Assembly: GCA_946480525.1 (NCBI GenBank)
Contig: CAMLLA010000109.1
Coordinates: forward strand, 1-10,875
Length of the DNA: 10,875 nt
Reading direction: 5' to 3'
Source of the DNA: an uncultured Asticcacaulis sp.
GTDB lineage: Bacteria; Pseudomonadota; Alphaproteobacteria; Caulobacterales; Caulobacteraceae
Shown here: positions 1 through 7,875 of the stretch, one piece after another
Layout of the letters: every line of letters begins with the position of its first letter
How positions within the stretch are numbered: the stretch's first letter is position 1
The notes under the pieces: generated by a model
Told to the model about the DNA's origin: nothing
What the model saw: the letters and a program-made list of their open reading frames with translations, nothing else
Database searches by the model: none
Translations under genes and position numbers: made by a program

Positions 1-326
1 CCACCCGCGTGAGCAGCGCGTCCACCCCCTCCCCCGTCAGCGCCGAAATCGCCAATACCGGCGGGCGTGACGCTGACGAGGTCGTGCAGCTCTATATCCA
101 CGACAAGGTCGCAAGCCTGGTCCAGCCCATCCGCCAGCTGAAAGGATTCAAGCGCGTGGCGCTGAAGGCCGGTGAGCGCAAGCGCGTCGAATTCACGCTG
201 AAACGCGCGGATCTGGCATTTGTTCAGGCGGACCTCAAGACCGAAGCTGAACCCGGCGCCTTCCTGGTCTGGATCGCGCCTTCGGCGACGGGCGGCACGC
301 CTGCGACCTTCACCCTGAATGGCTGA
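1..326 (+). CDS. Glycoside hydrolase family 3 enzyme, C-terminal fragment (Fn3-like domain)
   Basis: This is the 3' end of a gene that starts left of the window; its frame runs from base 3 to a TGA at 324-326. The roughly 107 visible residues match the fibronectin type III-like domain that closes many GH3 beta-glucosidases and beta-xylosidases. They include the hallmark NTGGRDADEVVQLYI, then RQLKGFKRVALKAGE and a final strand near GAFLVWIAPSA. In this family the domain packs against the catalytic domains, which lie upstream and are not visible, so the substrate (beta-glucoside, beta-xyloside or other) cannot be decided. Its last 8 bases overlap the start of the sugar symporter gene, which argues for one operon and for a product or substrate carried by that transporter. 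An internal GTG at base 9 could be mistaken for a start, but the domain clearly continues upstream. Confidence 0.9.
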   Translation, partial: TRVSSASTPSPVSAEIANTGGRDADEVVQLYIHDKVASLVQPIRQLKGFKRVALKAGERKRVEFTLKRADLAFVQADLKTEAEPGAFLVWIAPSATGGTPATFTLNG

Positions 327-1614
327 GGCGAAGGCGGGAATTGGTCTTAAGGGCGCGGCCGTCTACGGCCTGGGCGACTTTGCCTGTAACCTCTACTGGC
401 AAAGCGTCAGCCTGTTCCTGCTGTTTTACTATACCGAGGTGGTGGGCCTGTCGCCCGCCACGGCCGGCCTGATCTATCTGGTCGCCTCGGTATGGGACGG
501 CGTCATCGACCCCTTGATCGGCATGGCGGCCGACCGTACGCGCACGCGATGGGGCGCCTACCGGCCCTATATCCTGATCGGCGGGCCGCTGCTGGGCTTA
601 AGTTTCTGCCTGCTCTACTATCGGCCGCCGCTCGAAGACTATGCCCTGGCCATCTTCATGCTGGTCAGCCATCTGATCTTTCGCACCGTCTATGCGCTGG
701 TCAATATTCCCTATGCGGCGCTCACGGGGCGGCTGACCGCCGATCCTGACCGGCGGGCGCAATTGTCGGGCTTTCGCATGTTCTTCGGCGCGCTGGCGGC
801 GGCGCTTGTGTCGCTGGCCATACCGCTCGCCAACGGCGAGGGCAGGGGCTATTTCCTGCTTGCGGTCTGTTTTGCGGTTGTGGCGACGACGCTGTTTCCG
901 CTCGTCTTTGCCGTGACGCGCGAGCCGCCGACGGCTGCGTCGTCCGCCCTACCGCCGCGACTGAAGACGCTGCTATGGAGCCTGATGCGCAACCGCGCAT
1001 TCTGGGCGCTGAACCTGGGCGCCATTGCCTTTGCCGTATCGGGCACGGCCCTGACGAAGTCGGTGCTCTACTATTTCAAATACCAGTTGCACGACGAAGC
1101 GGCGGGCGCCCTTTGCCTGGCGGCGACGGGTGCGGCGGGATTGATCGTCATTCCGTTCTGGACGCTGCTGGCGCGGCGGCTGGGGCGGCGCGGCGTGTGG
1201 ATCGCCGCAAGTTGCGTCGGCTTGACGGGGCTGGTGATGCTGGCGGTCCTGCCGCCGGTCGGCACGGCGCTGACGACGGCGCTGCTCGTCTGGGTGCACA
1301 GTGGGTTCCTGGGCCTGTTCTTCGCCTTCTGGTCGCTGCTGCCCGACACCGTCGACTATGGCGAACAGGAGACCCAGGTCCGCGCCGACGGCTTTGTCTT
1401 CGGCGTGGCGGGCATGATCTCGAAAGTGGCGGTCGGCATCGGCGCGGCCCTGTTCGGCTGGGGGCTCAGCGTGGCGGGTTATCGGCCCAATGTGGCGCAA
1501 TCGGCTGAGACGCTCAGTGGACTGAAGACGCTGATGGTCCTGCCGGCAATTGCCGGGCTTGCGGTATGTCTGGTGCTCATGATCGTGACGGTGCGCGTGC
1601 GAAAGTCGCAATAG
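319..1614 (+). CDS. GPH-family sugar:cation symporter (MelB/XynP-like MFS transporter)
   Basis: This 431-residue inner-membrane protein has about 12 hydrophobic segments, the usual size for the glycoside-pentoside-hexuronide:cation symporter family. The family signatures are present. DPLIGMAADRTRTRWGAYRP (residues 64-83) covers the cation-site aspartates of helix 2 and the following loop. NIPYAAL (129-135) matches the common NIPYGAL. LPDTVDYGEQETQVRADG (341-358) matches the conserved DTVDYGE...R motif of the second half. Family members import di- or oligosaccharides, pentosides or hexuronides with Na+ or H+. The ATG at 319 lies inside the end of the GH3 gene (8-base overlap) with no strong Shine-Dalgarno of its own, so translational coupling is likely. 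Pairing with GH3 suggests uptake of a glycoside that GH3 then hydrolyses in the cell, or uptake of its product. The exact sugar is unknown. The gene ends just before a large inverted repeat. Confidence 0.93.
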   Translation: MAEAKAGIGLKGAAVYGLGDFACNLYWQSVSLFLLFYYTEVVGLSPATAGLIYLVASVWDGVIDPLIGMAADRTRTRWGAYRPYILIGGPLLGLSFCLLYYRPPLEDYALAIFMLVSHLIFRTVYALVNIPYAALTGRLTADPDRRAQLSGFRMFFGALAAALVSLAIPLANGEGRGYFLLAVCFAVVATTLFPLVFAVTREPPTAASSALPPRLKTLLWSLMRNRAFWALNLGAIAFAVSGTALTKSVLYYFKYQLHDEAAGALCLAATGAAGLIVIPFWTLLARRLGRRGVWIAASCVGLTGLVMLAVLPPVGTALTTALLVWVHSGFLGLFFAFWSLLPDTVDYGEQETQVRADGFVFGVAGMISKVAVGIGAALFGWGLSVAGYRPNVAQSAETLSGLKTLMVLPAIAGLAVCLVLMIVTVRVRKSQ

Positions 1615-1616
1615 CG

Positions 1617-1827
1617 CTGTGGCGACGATCAACGTTTGGTCCACAGATTACACAGATGCACACAGATTATTCGTGCCCGTTGAAACACTGACGTGAAATA
1701 ATTTCTTGAAATGACAGCGCTTTGCGCCGTCGAGCATTCGTGTTCAGTAGGGCGCTCGCTTGTCCGCCTGCTCGGATAATCTGTGTGCATCTGTGTAATC
1801 TGTGGACCTCAAAAATAGCCGCCACAG
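1617..1827. repeat. Nested inverted repeat (perfect 33-base arms) between convergent genes
   Basis: Bases 1638-1670 and 1776-1808 are perfect reverse complements over 33 bases. Outside them, CTGTGGCG (1617-1624) pairs with CGCCACAG (1820-1827). At the centre, GACAGCGC (1713-1720), a TTT loop and GCGCCGTC (1724-1731) form a small hairpin with one mismatch. All three pairings share a centre near base 1722-1723, so the element is one nested palindrome of about 211 bases. Each 33-base arm is itself periodic: ACAGAT recurs at 1643, 1652 and 1662. No run of T follows either arm, so it does not look like an ordinary intrinsic terminator, although a stem this long could still end or stabilise both convergent transcripts. 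No transposase and no obvious target-site duplication are visible. A REPIN-like or MITE-like non-autonomous repeat is the best reading. Confidence 0.85.
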
Positions 1828-1839
1828 ACTGCGCCCGTG

Positions 1840-3165
1840 TCAGGCTTCAACAGGTTCCTCATCCGGTGCCTTGGCATAGGCCTTAGACAGGTCGCGGTAA
1901 TATTTCGAGTTCAGCGCCAGGATCGTCACGATCACTCCGATGACACCGGCGATCGTAAATACCAGGGCAATGCCGCGTGGCGCACCGGTGCCGAACCAGC
2001 CGCCGATGGCCCGTGCACCCGCACCATCCGTCATAAATGGAATGACGACGAACTGCGTCAAAGGCCCGATCAAAAACGCCGTCAGCGGCGAGGCGGCCTG
2101 TTCCACCGATTGCGCAAAACCGAATACCCGGCCCTGGCGGTCCTCAGGCACCACCTTTTGCAGTGTGGTCTGTTCGGAGGCTTCGGCCACCGGCCCCAGC
2201 AGCATCCAGACAAAGCAGCCGCCGGCCAGAAGCCAGATCGACGACTGCAGCGTAAAGACGCAGCACACCGACCAGACGATCAGGTTGACGATCAAAAGCG
2301 TCCGCACCGGGTTCTTGCCGAGGCCAGTCTTTGAAATGATGATCCCACTGGCGATAAAGGCGGTCGACAGGACGCCGAACAGCATGCCCCACTGCTCGAC
2401 CGACACCAGCGACAGACCATAGGCGTCGAGCAGCGCCATGAAGATGCCGCCCAGGAAGTTGTTGAAGGTGGCGAAGAAGATCAGGGCGAACAGGCCCGGC
2501 ACGGCCGAGATGACGGCGATCGTCCCCTTGATGTCTATGCGCTTCGGCTCAGTGGGTTCATCGGGATGTACCGCCTTGCGCTTCTCATCGACCTGTACGA
2601 ACGACAGATGGAGGAAGGCAACGACCGTCATGGCCAGCGAAAGGGCGAGCGCCGCCACCATGCCGCCCCATGCCACCAGAAAACCGCTGATCACCGAGGT
2701 GGTCAGAAAGCCGATGCCGGTCACCATGCCGACCAGGCCATTGGCCTTGTCGCGGCGATCTTCCGGGATCAGGATAGTGACCAGGGTCGACAGGGCAATG
2801 GCGCGGATATTGCCGGCGATGACGCCCAGCATCACGATCAGCACCAGGACCCACAGGTGCATCCCATACGGATTGGTGAAAACCTGTTGCGGCGACAGCA
2901 TCACCAGCGCAAGCGACAGGGCGTAGAAGATCGCCGACACCACGCTCGATCCCAGCATGACCATCTTCTTGGCGTTGTGATCGACGATGCTGCCAAGCCA
3001 AAAGCCGAAGCCTGCGGTAAAGACCAGATAGACGCCAGCAACCATGCCCGTCGCGAACACCGACTTCGTTTCGAGATAGACCCAGAAGGTCAGGGCGAAC
3101 CAGACGGTGGCATTGGTAATGTTGGCAATCAGATTGTTGCCGAGCAGGTGATAGAAGGCCTTCAT
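1840..3165 (-). CDS. MFS transporter, DHA3-type
   Basis: This is a 441-residue polytopic membrane protein with about 12 hydrophobic segments. A motif-A-like loop (GSIVDHNAKKMVMLG, about residues 58-72) follows the second helix. Two related loop motifs, IPEDRRDKANGLVG (about 133-146) and VPEDRQGRVFGFAQ (about 339-352), sit at equivalent places in the two halves. This PExxR(xGR) pattern is typical of the DHA3/MFS_3 group, which contains drug and siderophore exporters and many transporters of unknown cargo. I chose the ATG at 3163-3165 because GGAGAG lies 3 bases upstream; an in-frame TTG at 3187-3189 would add 8 residues but has no better ribosome site. The gene is divergent from the DUF4450 gene and shares its intergenic region, so a link to the glycan locus is possible but unproven. 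It is not a GPH transporter: the GPH motifs of its neighbour are absent. Confidence 0.88.
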   Translation of the reverse strand: MKAFYHLLGNNLIANITNATVWFALTFWVYLETKSVFATGMVAGVYLVFTAGFGFWLGSIVDHNAKKMVMLGSSVVSAIFYALSLALVMLSPQQVFTNPYGMHLWVLVLIVMLGVIAGNIRAIALSTLVTILIPEDRRDKANGLVGMVTGIGFLTTSVISGFLVAWGGMVAALALSLAMTVVAFLHLSFVQVDEKRKAVHPDEPTEPKRIDIKGTIAVISAVPGLFALIFFATFNNFLGGIFMALLDAYGLSLVSVEQWGMLFGVLSTAFIASGIIISKTGLGKNPVRTLLIVNLIVWSVCCVFTLQSSIWLLAGGCFVWMLLGPVAEASEQTTLQKVVPEDRQGRVFGFAQSVEQAASPLTAFLIGPLTQFVVIPFMTDGAGARAIGGWFGTGAPRGIALVFTIAGVIGVIVTILALNSKYYRDLSKAYAKAPDEEPVEA

Positions 3166-3470
3166 CGTCTCTCCGCGGTCCGGGACCAAAACTTACCACA
3201 GCCGGGCGGATAAAACATACTTATAGGTCAGAAGCTGGCAGCAGCCCGCAACTGTTTCATCTATAGATACGGATACATGGAATATTTCAATATGTGGAAC
3301 GGCTCGCAGTGGTTATTTGAACTTTACTACTCAATTGCGCTTGACCACTGCTGACCATCTGGCCAAGATCAACAGCAATTGAGGCCGGATATATTGCAAG
3401 GCCCGGGAATGCTCCGCCACAAATAGTGAACGGCGTTCTTTATAATAATCACGCTCTGCAGGAAATGCTT
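3166..3470. promoter_or_regulatory. Divergent promoter region between the DHA3 transporter and the DUF4450 gene
   Basis: No credible gene lies here. Visible signals are: a perfect 10-base palindrome ATCTATAGAT at 3259-3268; an inverted repeat GCAGTGGT (3306-3313) with ACCACTGC (3344-3351), loop 30 bases; and a direct repeat of TGACCA at 3342 and 3352 inside TTGACCACTGCTGACCATC. A possible -35 TTGACC (3341-3346) lies 17 bases from a weak -10 CAAGAT (3364-3369) reading toward the DUF4450 gene. It overlaps the right arm of the inverted repeat, as an operator would. A second -10-like TATAAT is at 3441-3446, too close to the start codon to serve a normal leader. The Shine-Dalgarno for the DUF4450 gene is AGGA at 3460-3463. 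All promoter calls are weak because alphaproteobacterial promoters often depart from the consensus. Confidence 0.4.
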
Positions 3471-6400
3471 ATGAACAAGCTTTGCGTTGTCGCGATGTCG
3501 AAGCGGAAAACCGCTCACACTTTTCCGCACATCGCTTTGTTGCGCGCGACGGTATCGGCCTGTCTGCTGCTGGCGGCGACACCTGCTGTGGCGCAGGCAC
3601 CTTCGGCGACTGGCGGGCTGAAGCCCAATATCGAAGGCCAGACCGATACGCCGTTGCGTTATCGCCCGGATGGCGGCGACTTCGTCATCCAGAATGGCAC
3701 TGAGTTCTTCAACCGCGCGCTTTACGGTGGTAATACCGCCTTCCGTGTCGACGGCGGCGACAAGCCGGAATTCTCGCTCTACCTCCCCGGCCGTGGCGGC
3801 AATGTCCGCTTAGGGATCAAGACCGCGCAGGGCGTCAAGTGGCTGAACGACGCAAGCCACGTCGTCACCCGCTACCGGCCGGGCGAACTCCTCTATGTCA
3901 TCACCGATCCGCTATTGGGGCGCGGGCGGCTGGAGGTCGAGGTTCTGGCCTACAATCAGACCGAAGGCATGATCGTGCGCGCGCAAGGGCAGGGCCTGCC
4001 GGCGGGAACAGAACTGGTCTTTGCCTATGGCGGCGGCAATGGCGTGCGCGGTGTGCGCGACGGCGATATCGGCACCGAAAAAGTGCCGATCAGCCAGTAT
4101 TTCCAGTTCAAGCCGGAATATGCGCAGGACGATAAGTATGCCCTGACCAATGGCGGCTTTACCGTAGATGGCAAGGCGGCGCGCTTCGCCGGTGTGGTTT
4201 CGAGTCAGGCCGAACTGCGCCTGGCCGATGCGGCGCAATGGAGTGATGCCACGGCGCTTCTGGCCTCTTCGCCAGATGCGCCGGTCAAGGTCGTGGTCGG
4301 CCGGGTGAAGCTCGGCAGCGACCCTGTTTTTCTCTCCGTCCAGGTGACCAGCCGCCCGCAGGCCGGCGACCTTTCCACCTATAGCGCCGTGACGGCGCCC
4401 GGCCGCAATGGCCCCATGCAACAGGCGGCGGCACCGCTCGATCCGGCCTATAAATCCAGCGAACTCGCCAAACGCTTCGACACCACGCGCCGCCATTTCG
4501 AGACTTTGCGTAACCGCGTGCGCGTCACGACGCCCGATCCCTATCTCGATGCCGCCATGGGGTCGCTGAATGTCGCCGCCGACGCCCTGTGGGACGAACG
4601 CCAGGGCGGGATCATGCACGGGGCCATCGCCTGGCGCACCAAGCTGCTGGGCTGGCGCGGGCCTTATGCACTCGACGCCCTGGGCTGGCATGACCGGGCG
4701 CGGCGCAATTTCGACGGCTGGACGGTGCGTCAGAATACCGATCCGATTCCGGCGGCGCTTCCGCCGGCCGATGAGGACAGCAATCTCGCCCGCAACGAGG
4801 TTGGCCTGCATTCCAATGGCGACATGTCGAATTCCCACTACGACATGAATATCGGCTTTATCGACGCCATGTTCCGCCACATCCTGTGGACTGGCGACCT
4901 GGACTATGCCCGCGAAAAATGGCCGGTGATCGAACGCCACCTGGCGTGGGAAAAGCGCCTGTTCCGCCGCGAATACGGTCCGGAAAAGCTGCCGCTGTAC
5001 GAAGCCTATGCCGCCATCTGGGCCAGCGACGACATGCAGTATCATGGTGGGGGCGTCGCCTATACTTCGGCCTACAACCTCTACCACAACCGCATGGCCG
5101 CCCGCATTGCCGGGCTTCTCGGCAAGGATAGCTCAGCCTATGCGCGCGAAGCCGAACTGATCGGGCGCGGCATGCGGCAGTATTTGTGGATGCCGGACCG
5201 TGGCGCCTTCGGCGAATTCCGCGACCTGCTGGGCGGGCAGATGCTGCACCCCAGCTACGGTCTGTGGAGCTTCTATCATACGCTCGATTCCGGGGTACCG
5301 GATGGCTTCGAAGCGGCGCAGATGGCCGCCGATCTGGAACGCCACCTGAAGCCCATTCCGGTGACCGGCGAGGGCGTGCCCATCGACCGGCCCTATCACG
5401 TCCTGCCCAGTTCCGACTGGATGCCCTATAGCTGGTCGCTCAACAATGTCGTCATGGGCGAAAACCTGCATACGGCGCTTGCGCTCTGGCAGGCGGGCGA
5501 TGCGGAAGACGCCTATATGCTGACGCGCGGCAGCCTGCTGGCCAGCTTCTATATGGGCATCGCGCCCGGCAATATCGGCAGCCTCAACTATCTCGATACC
5601 TATCGCCGCGAAGCGCAGCGCGACTTCGCCGATGGCGCCGGCGTCATGTCGCGCGCCGTCGTCGAAGGCCTGTTCGGCGTCAAGCCCGATGCGCTCGACA
5701 AGACCCTGCGCCTGACGCCGGGCTTCCCGGCGGACTGGGACCACGCCAGCCTGAGTCATCCCGATCTTGGCCTGGCGTTCAAGCGCGATGGCCTGAAAGA
5801 GACCTGGACCGTCAGTCAGACGGGCACCCGCTTTGCGCGGTTCGTGCTGGACGTACCTGTCAAACATGAGCTGGTTGATGCGGTGTTGATCGACGGCAAG
5901 GAGGTGCACTGGACCGCGGTCAAGGGTGTCGGCGCGCCGAAGCTGCGCATCGAAGGCGTGCTGAAAAAGCAGGCCGTCGTGACGGTCAGCTTCAAGGGCG
6001 CGGCGCTTGATCCGGCAAAGGCGCAAGTCATCGCGGCACAGGATCGCTTTACCGCCCGTCGCCAGGGCGATTTTGAATGGTGGTCACTGGCGGCCACGCC
6101 CGCGCCCGAGCAGAAAGCGTGTGCGCTGGAAGCGCCGCGCTGGGCCACGATGAGCCGGATGCTCAAGACCGAAGCCGTCGATCTGTCCTCAACGTTCAAC
6201 GCAAACGTCACGGACATCTTCGCACCGGGCAAGTACCGCTCGCCGCGTTCTCCGCACGTTTCGCTGGCCATTCCGGCGCAGGGCATCGGCGCCTGGGCCG
6301 GCCACGTCAAGGCGACGGCCAATATCGACGACGCGGCCCTGCGCAAGGCTGACGGCGAAGTGAAGTTGCCAAACGGCGTGGCTTTCAAAACGCCGGGTGA

Positions 6401-6872
6401 GGGCGCCAATATCGTCTTCACCTCGCAGTGGGACAACTATCCAGACGAGGCCACCGTGGCGCTCAGCGGCCAGGCAAAACGCGCCTACCTGTTGATGGCC
6501 GGATCGACCAATGCCATGCAGAGCCGCGTTACGAATGGCGAGGTTATCGTCACCTATACCGACGGCACCGAGACGCGGATGGCGCTTAAAAATCCTGAGA
6601 ACTGGTGGCCGATCGAGCGCGACTACTTCATCGACGATTATCAGTTCCAGCTGTGCGGCGAAGCGCCGGCGCGGCTTGACCTCAAGACCGGCGCGGTGAC
6701 CATTCCAGGACCGGACAGCAAGGGCCGAAAAGAGCGCGAAAAGATTGACGGCGGGGCGGCGAACATCCTCGACATCGATCTCGACTCGACCCGCACGCTC
6801 AAGTCACTGACCGTGCGCAGCGTCGCTAATGAGGTGGTCATCGGTCTTATGGCGGTCAGTCTGGAGCGGTAG
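3471..6872 (+). CDS. Exported DUF4450-domain protein, putative (alpha/alpha)-barrel glycosidase
   Basis: The predicted product has 1133 residues. The ATG at 3471 is preceded by AGGA at 7-base spacing. In-frame GTG 3426 and ATG 3465 would add 15 or 2 residues, and ATG 3495 has no ribosome site. A Sec-type signal peptide follows: basic KRK, a hydrophobic stretch (ATVSACLLLAATPAVA) and likely cleavage after AVAQA at residue 43. Residues about 57-305 form a beta-rich region that I recognise as DUF4450 (LRYRPDGGDFVIQNGTEFFNRALYGGNTAF, about 62-91; ITDPLLGRGRLEVEVLAY, about 144-161). Residues about 345-735 are helical and aromatic-rich, like (alpha/alpha)6 glycosidase cores. Examples are LLGWRGPYALDALGWHDRAR, NEVGLHSNGDMSNSHYDMN and SDDMQYHGGGVAYTSAYNLY. 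The C-terminal third is beta-rich and contains YLLMAGSTNAMQSRV and NPENWWPIERDYFIDDYQF, probably an accessory or carbohydrate-contact domain. Conserved acidic residues there and in the core (e.g. in ASDDMQYHGG) are catalytic candidates only. Sugar context supports a glycosidase; substrate is unknown. Confidence 0.85.
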   Translation: MNKLCVVAMSKRKTAHTFPHIALLRATVSACLLLAATPAVAQAPSATGGLKPNIEGQTDTPLRYRPDGGDFVIQNGTEFFNRALYGGNTAFRVDGGDKPEFSLYLPGRGGNVRLGIKTAQGVKWLNDASHVVTRYRPGELLYVITDPLLGRGRLEVEVLAYNQTEGMIVRAQGQGLPAGTELVFAYGGGNGVRGVRDGDIGTEKVPISQYFQFKPEYAQDDKYALTNGGFTVDGKAARFAGVVSSQAELRLADAAQWSDATALLASSPDAPVKVVVGRVKLGSDPVFLSVQVTSRPQAGDLSTYSAVTAPGRNGPMQQAAAPLDPAYKSSELAKRFDTTRRHFETLRNRVRVTTPDPYLDAAMGSLNVAADALWDERQGGIMHGAIAWRTKLLGWRGPYALDALGWHDRARRNFDGWTVRQNTDPIPAALPPADEDSNLARNEVGLHSNGDMSNSHYDMNIGFIDAMFRHILWTGDLDYAREKWPVIERHLAWEKRLFRREYGPEKLPLYEAYAAIWASDDMQYHGGGVAYTSAYNLYHNRMAARIAGLLGKDSSAYAREAELIGRGMRQYLWMPDRGAFGEFRDLLGGQMLHPSYGLWSFYHTLDSGVPDGFEAAQMAADLERHLKPIPVTGEGVPIDRPYHVLPSSDWMPYSWSLNNVVMGENLHTALALWQAGDAEDAYMLTRGSLLASFYMGIAPGNIGSLNYLDTYRREAQRDFADGAGVMSRAVVEGLFGVKPDALDKTLRLTPGFPADWDHASLSHPDLGLAFKRDGLKETWTVSQTGTRFARFVLDVPVKHELVDAVLIDGKEVHWTAVKGVGAPKLRIEGVLKKQAVVTVSFKGAALDPAKAQVIAAQDRFTARRQGDFEWWSLAATPAPEQKACALEAPRWATMSRMLKTEAVDLSSTFNANVTDIFAPGKYRSPRSPHVSLAIPAQGIGAWAGHVKATANIDDAALRKADGEVKLPNGVAFKTPGEGANIVFTSQWDNYPDEATVALSGQAKRAYLLMAGSTNAMQSRVTNGEVIVTYTDGTETRMALKNPENWWPIERDYFIDDYQFQLCGEAPARLDLKTGAVTIPGPDSKGRKEREKIDGGAANILDIDLDSTRTLKSLTVRSVANEVVIGLMAVSLER

Positions 6873-7875
6873 TGTCCGCGTCGCTGTTTGCGGTCAGTTG
6901 GTAGAATTCATGCAACTTGGCGCGTAGCAGAGCCTTGTCCGGTAACTGGGTCTGGTACTGGGCAACCAGAGCCGGAGACAGTGTGCGGCTGAGCGCGTAT
7001 TCGACCACTTCGTCGTCGGCGCTGGCGCAAAGCAGAAGGCCGATGGCTGGGTTTTCATGCGGCTTCTTCATGTCGCGGTCCAGAGCTTCCAGATAGAAGC
7101 TGAGCTTGCCAAGGTGCTCCGGTTCAAAGCGGCCAATCTTCAGTTCGATCGCGACCAATGCATTCAGACCGCGATGGAAAAAGAGCAGATCGAGCGCGAA
7201 ATCACGGCCGCCGACCTGAAGCGAATATTGCGATCCGATGAAGCAGAAGTCGCCACCCAGTTCGATCAGGAAGGCCTTCAGCGCGGCGACGAGGCCATGA
7301 TGCAGGTCGGCTTCGAGATGCGTATTCGGCAGGCCGAGAAATTCAACGACATAGGTGTCTTTGAAGGCCGTCAGAGCATTCGGGTGCATTTGTGACAGCG
7401 CTGCTGACACTTTTGGTGGATGCAGGACTGTGCGTTCAAACAGCGCCGATTTCAACTGACGTTCCAGTTCCCGGCTGCTCCACTTTTCGGCTATGGCCTG
7501 ACGCATGTAAAACTCGCGTTCTTCTGGTCTTTGGCTTTGCCCCATGATCATCAGATGGTGCGTCCAAGGTAATTGTGTCAGCAGTGCTGTCACAATTTCA
7601 GAGTCACTATAGGTCTCGTAAAACTGGCGCATCCTGAACAGGTTTCTGGTCGTGAAACCGCGCAGACCAGGGTAGGTCGCGCCAATATGCTCAGCCAGTT
7701 GCTGAACGACGCCATCGCCCCATTCCGCGGCTGCAATCTTGCGGCTAAGAGCGCCACCAATTTGCCAATAGAGCTCAATGAGGGTCGCATTAACAGCGAC
7801 ATAAGCCTGCTGTCGCGCACGCTCAATCAACTGCATAACCGCGGCAAAGTCATCGGTTTTAGAAATCAGACTCAC
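6856..7875 (-). CDS. yhcG: YhcG/DUF1016-family PD-(D/E)XK nuclease
   Basis: The 339-residue product has the two-part YhcG architecture. The N-terminal DUF1016 helical region includes AVNATLIELYWQIG, GLRGFTTRNLFRMRQFYE and the LPWTHHLMIM segment. The C-terminal nuclease fold carries the catalytic pattern: D in FALDLLFFHR, then E-x-K in VAIELKIG (about 24 residues shorter numbering than the longest frame), followed by FEPEHLGKLSFYLEALD. In the family this domain is a predicted metal-dependent DNA endonuclease; its cellular role is unsettled and some members lie near restriction systems or mobile elements. The start is uncertain. GTG 7873-7875 follows GGGGGCGAA and gives a family-like N-terminus (MSLISKTDDFAAVMQLI); the longer frame begins at TTG 7947 without a ribosome site. 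The 3' end overlaps the convergent DUF4450 gene by 17 bases. GC is lower than in neighbours (hand count 45-53% in two 60-base lines of its 5' half against 67% in one line of the adjacent glycosidase), which suggests transfer. Confidence 0.88.
   Translation of the reverse strand: MSLISKTDDFAAVMQLIERARQQAYVAVNATLIELYWQIGGALSRKIAAAEWGDGVVQQLAEHIGATYPGLRGFTTRNLFRMRQFYETYSDSEIVTALLTQLPWTHHLMIMGQSQRPEEREFYMRQAIAEKWSSRELERQLKSALFERTVLHPPKVSAALSQMHPNALTAFKDTYVVEFLGLPNTHLEADLHHGLVAALKAFLIELGGDFCFIGSQYSLQVGGRDFALDLLFFHRGLNALVAIELKIGRFEPEHLGKLSFYLEALDRDMKKPHENPAIGLLLCASADDEVVEYALSRTLSPALVAQYQTQLPDKALLRAKLHEFYQLTANSDADTTAPD
7390..7410. repeat. Near-palindrome copy B, inverted partner of the site at 7575-7595
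   Basis: On the + strand this 21-base site reads TTGTGACAGC, G, CTGCTGACAC. The reverse complement of 7575-7595 is identical except for A in place of the central G. The site is partly self-complementary (7 of 10 arm positions around a central base). It lies inside the YhcG nuclease gene, where it encodes part of KVSAALSQMHP. Confidence 0.7.
7571..7597. repeat. 27-base near-perfect palindrome inside the YhcG gene (copy A)
   Basis: The left arm 7571-7583 (AATTGTGTCAGCA) and right arm 7585-7597 (TGCTGTCACAATT) are reverse complements at 12 of 13 positions around a single central G. Its core 7575-7595 matches the site at 7390-7410 in inverted orientation at 20 of 21 bases. It encodes the EIVTALLTQ part of the nuclease just before the conserved LPWTHH segment, so part of the sequence is set by protein coding. 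Confidence 0.75.

Noticed and set aside
1638..1808. The large inverted repeat as an intrinsic bidirectional terminator
   Set aside because: Neither arm is followed by a T-run in its direction of transcription, and the 105-base loop is far longer than in a normal terminator hairpin. A role in RNA 3'-end formation remains possible but is not shown.
1638..1808. The large inverted repeat as a CRISPR array or insertion sequence
   Set aside because: There are only two arms, in opposite orientation, with no repeat-spacer periodicity, and the loop has no transposase frame or clear target-site duplication.
3912..6026. Long minus-strand open frames (391 and 297 codons) opposite the DUF4450 gene
   Set aside because: They are GC-rich antisense shadows. 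The + strand frame has a signal peptide, family motifs and a ribosome site, while the antisense translations are rich in R, A, G and H without any domain.
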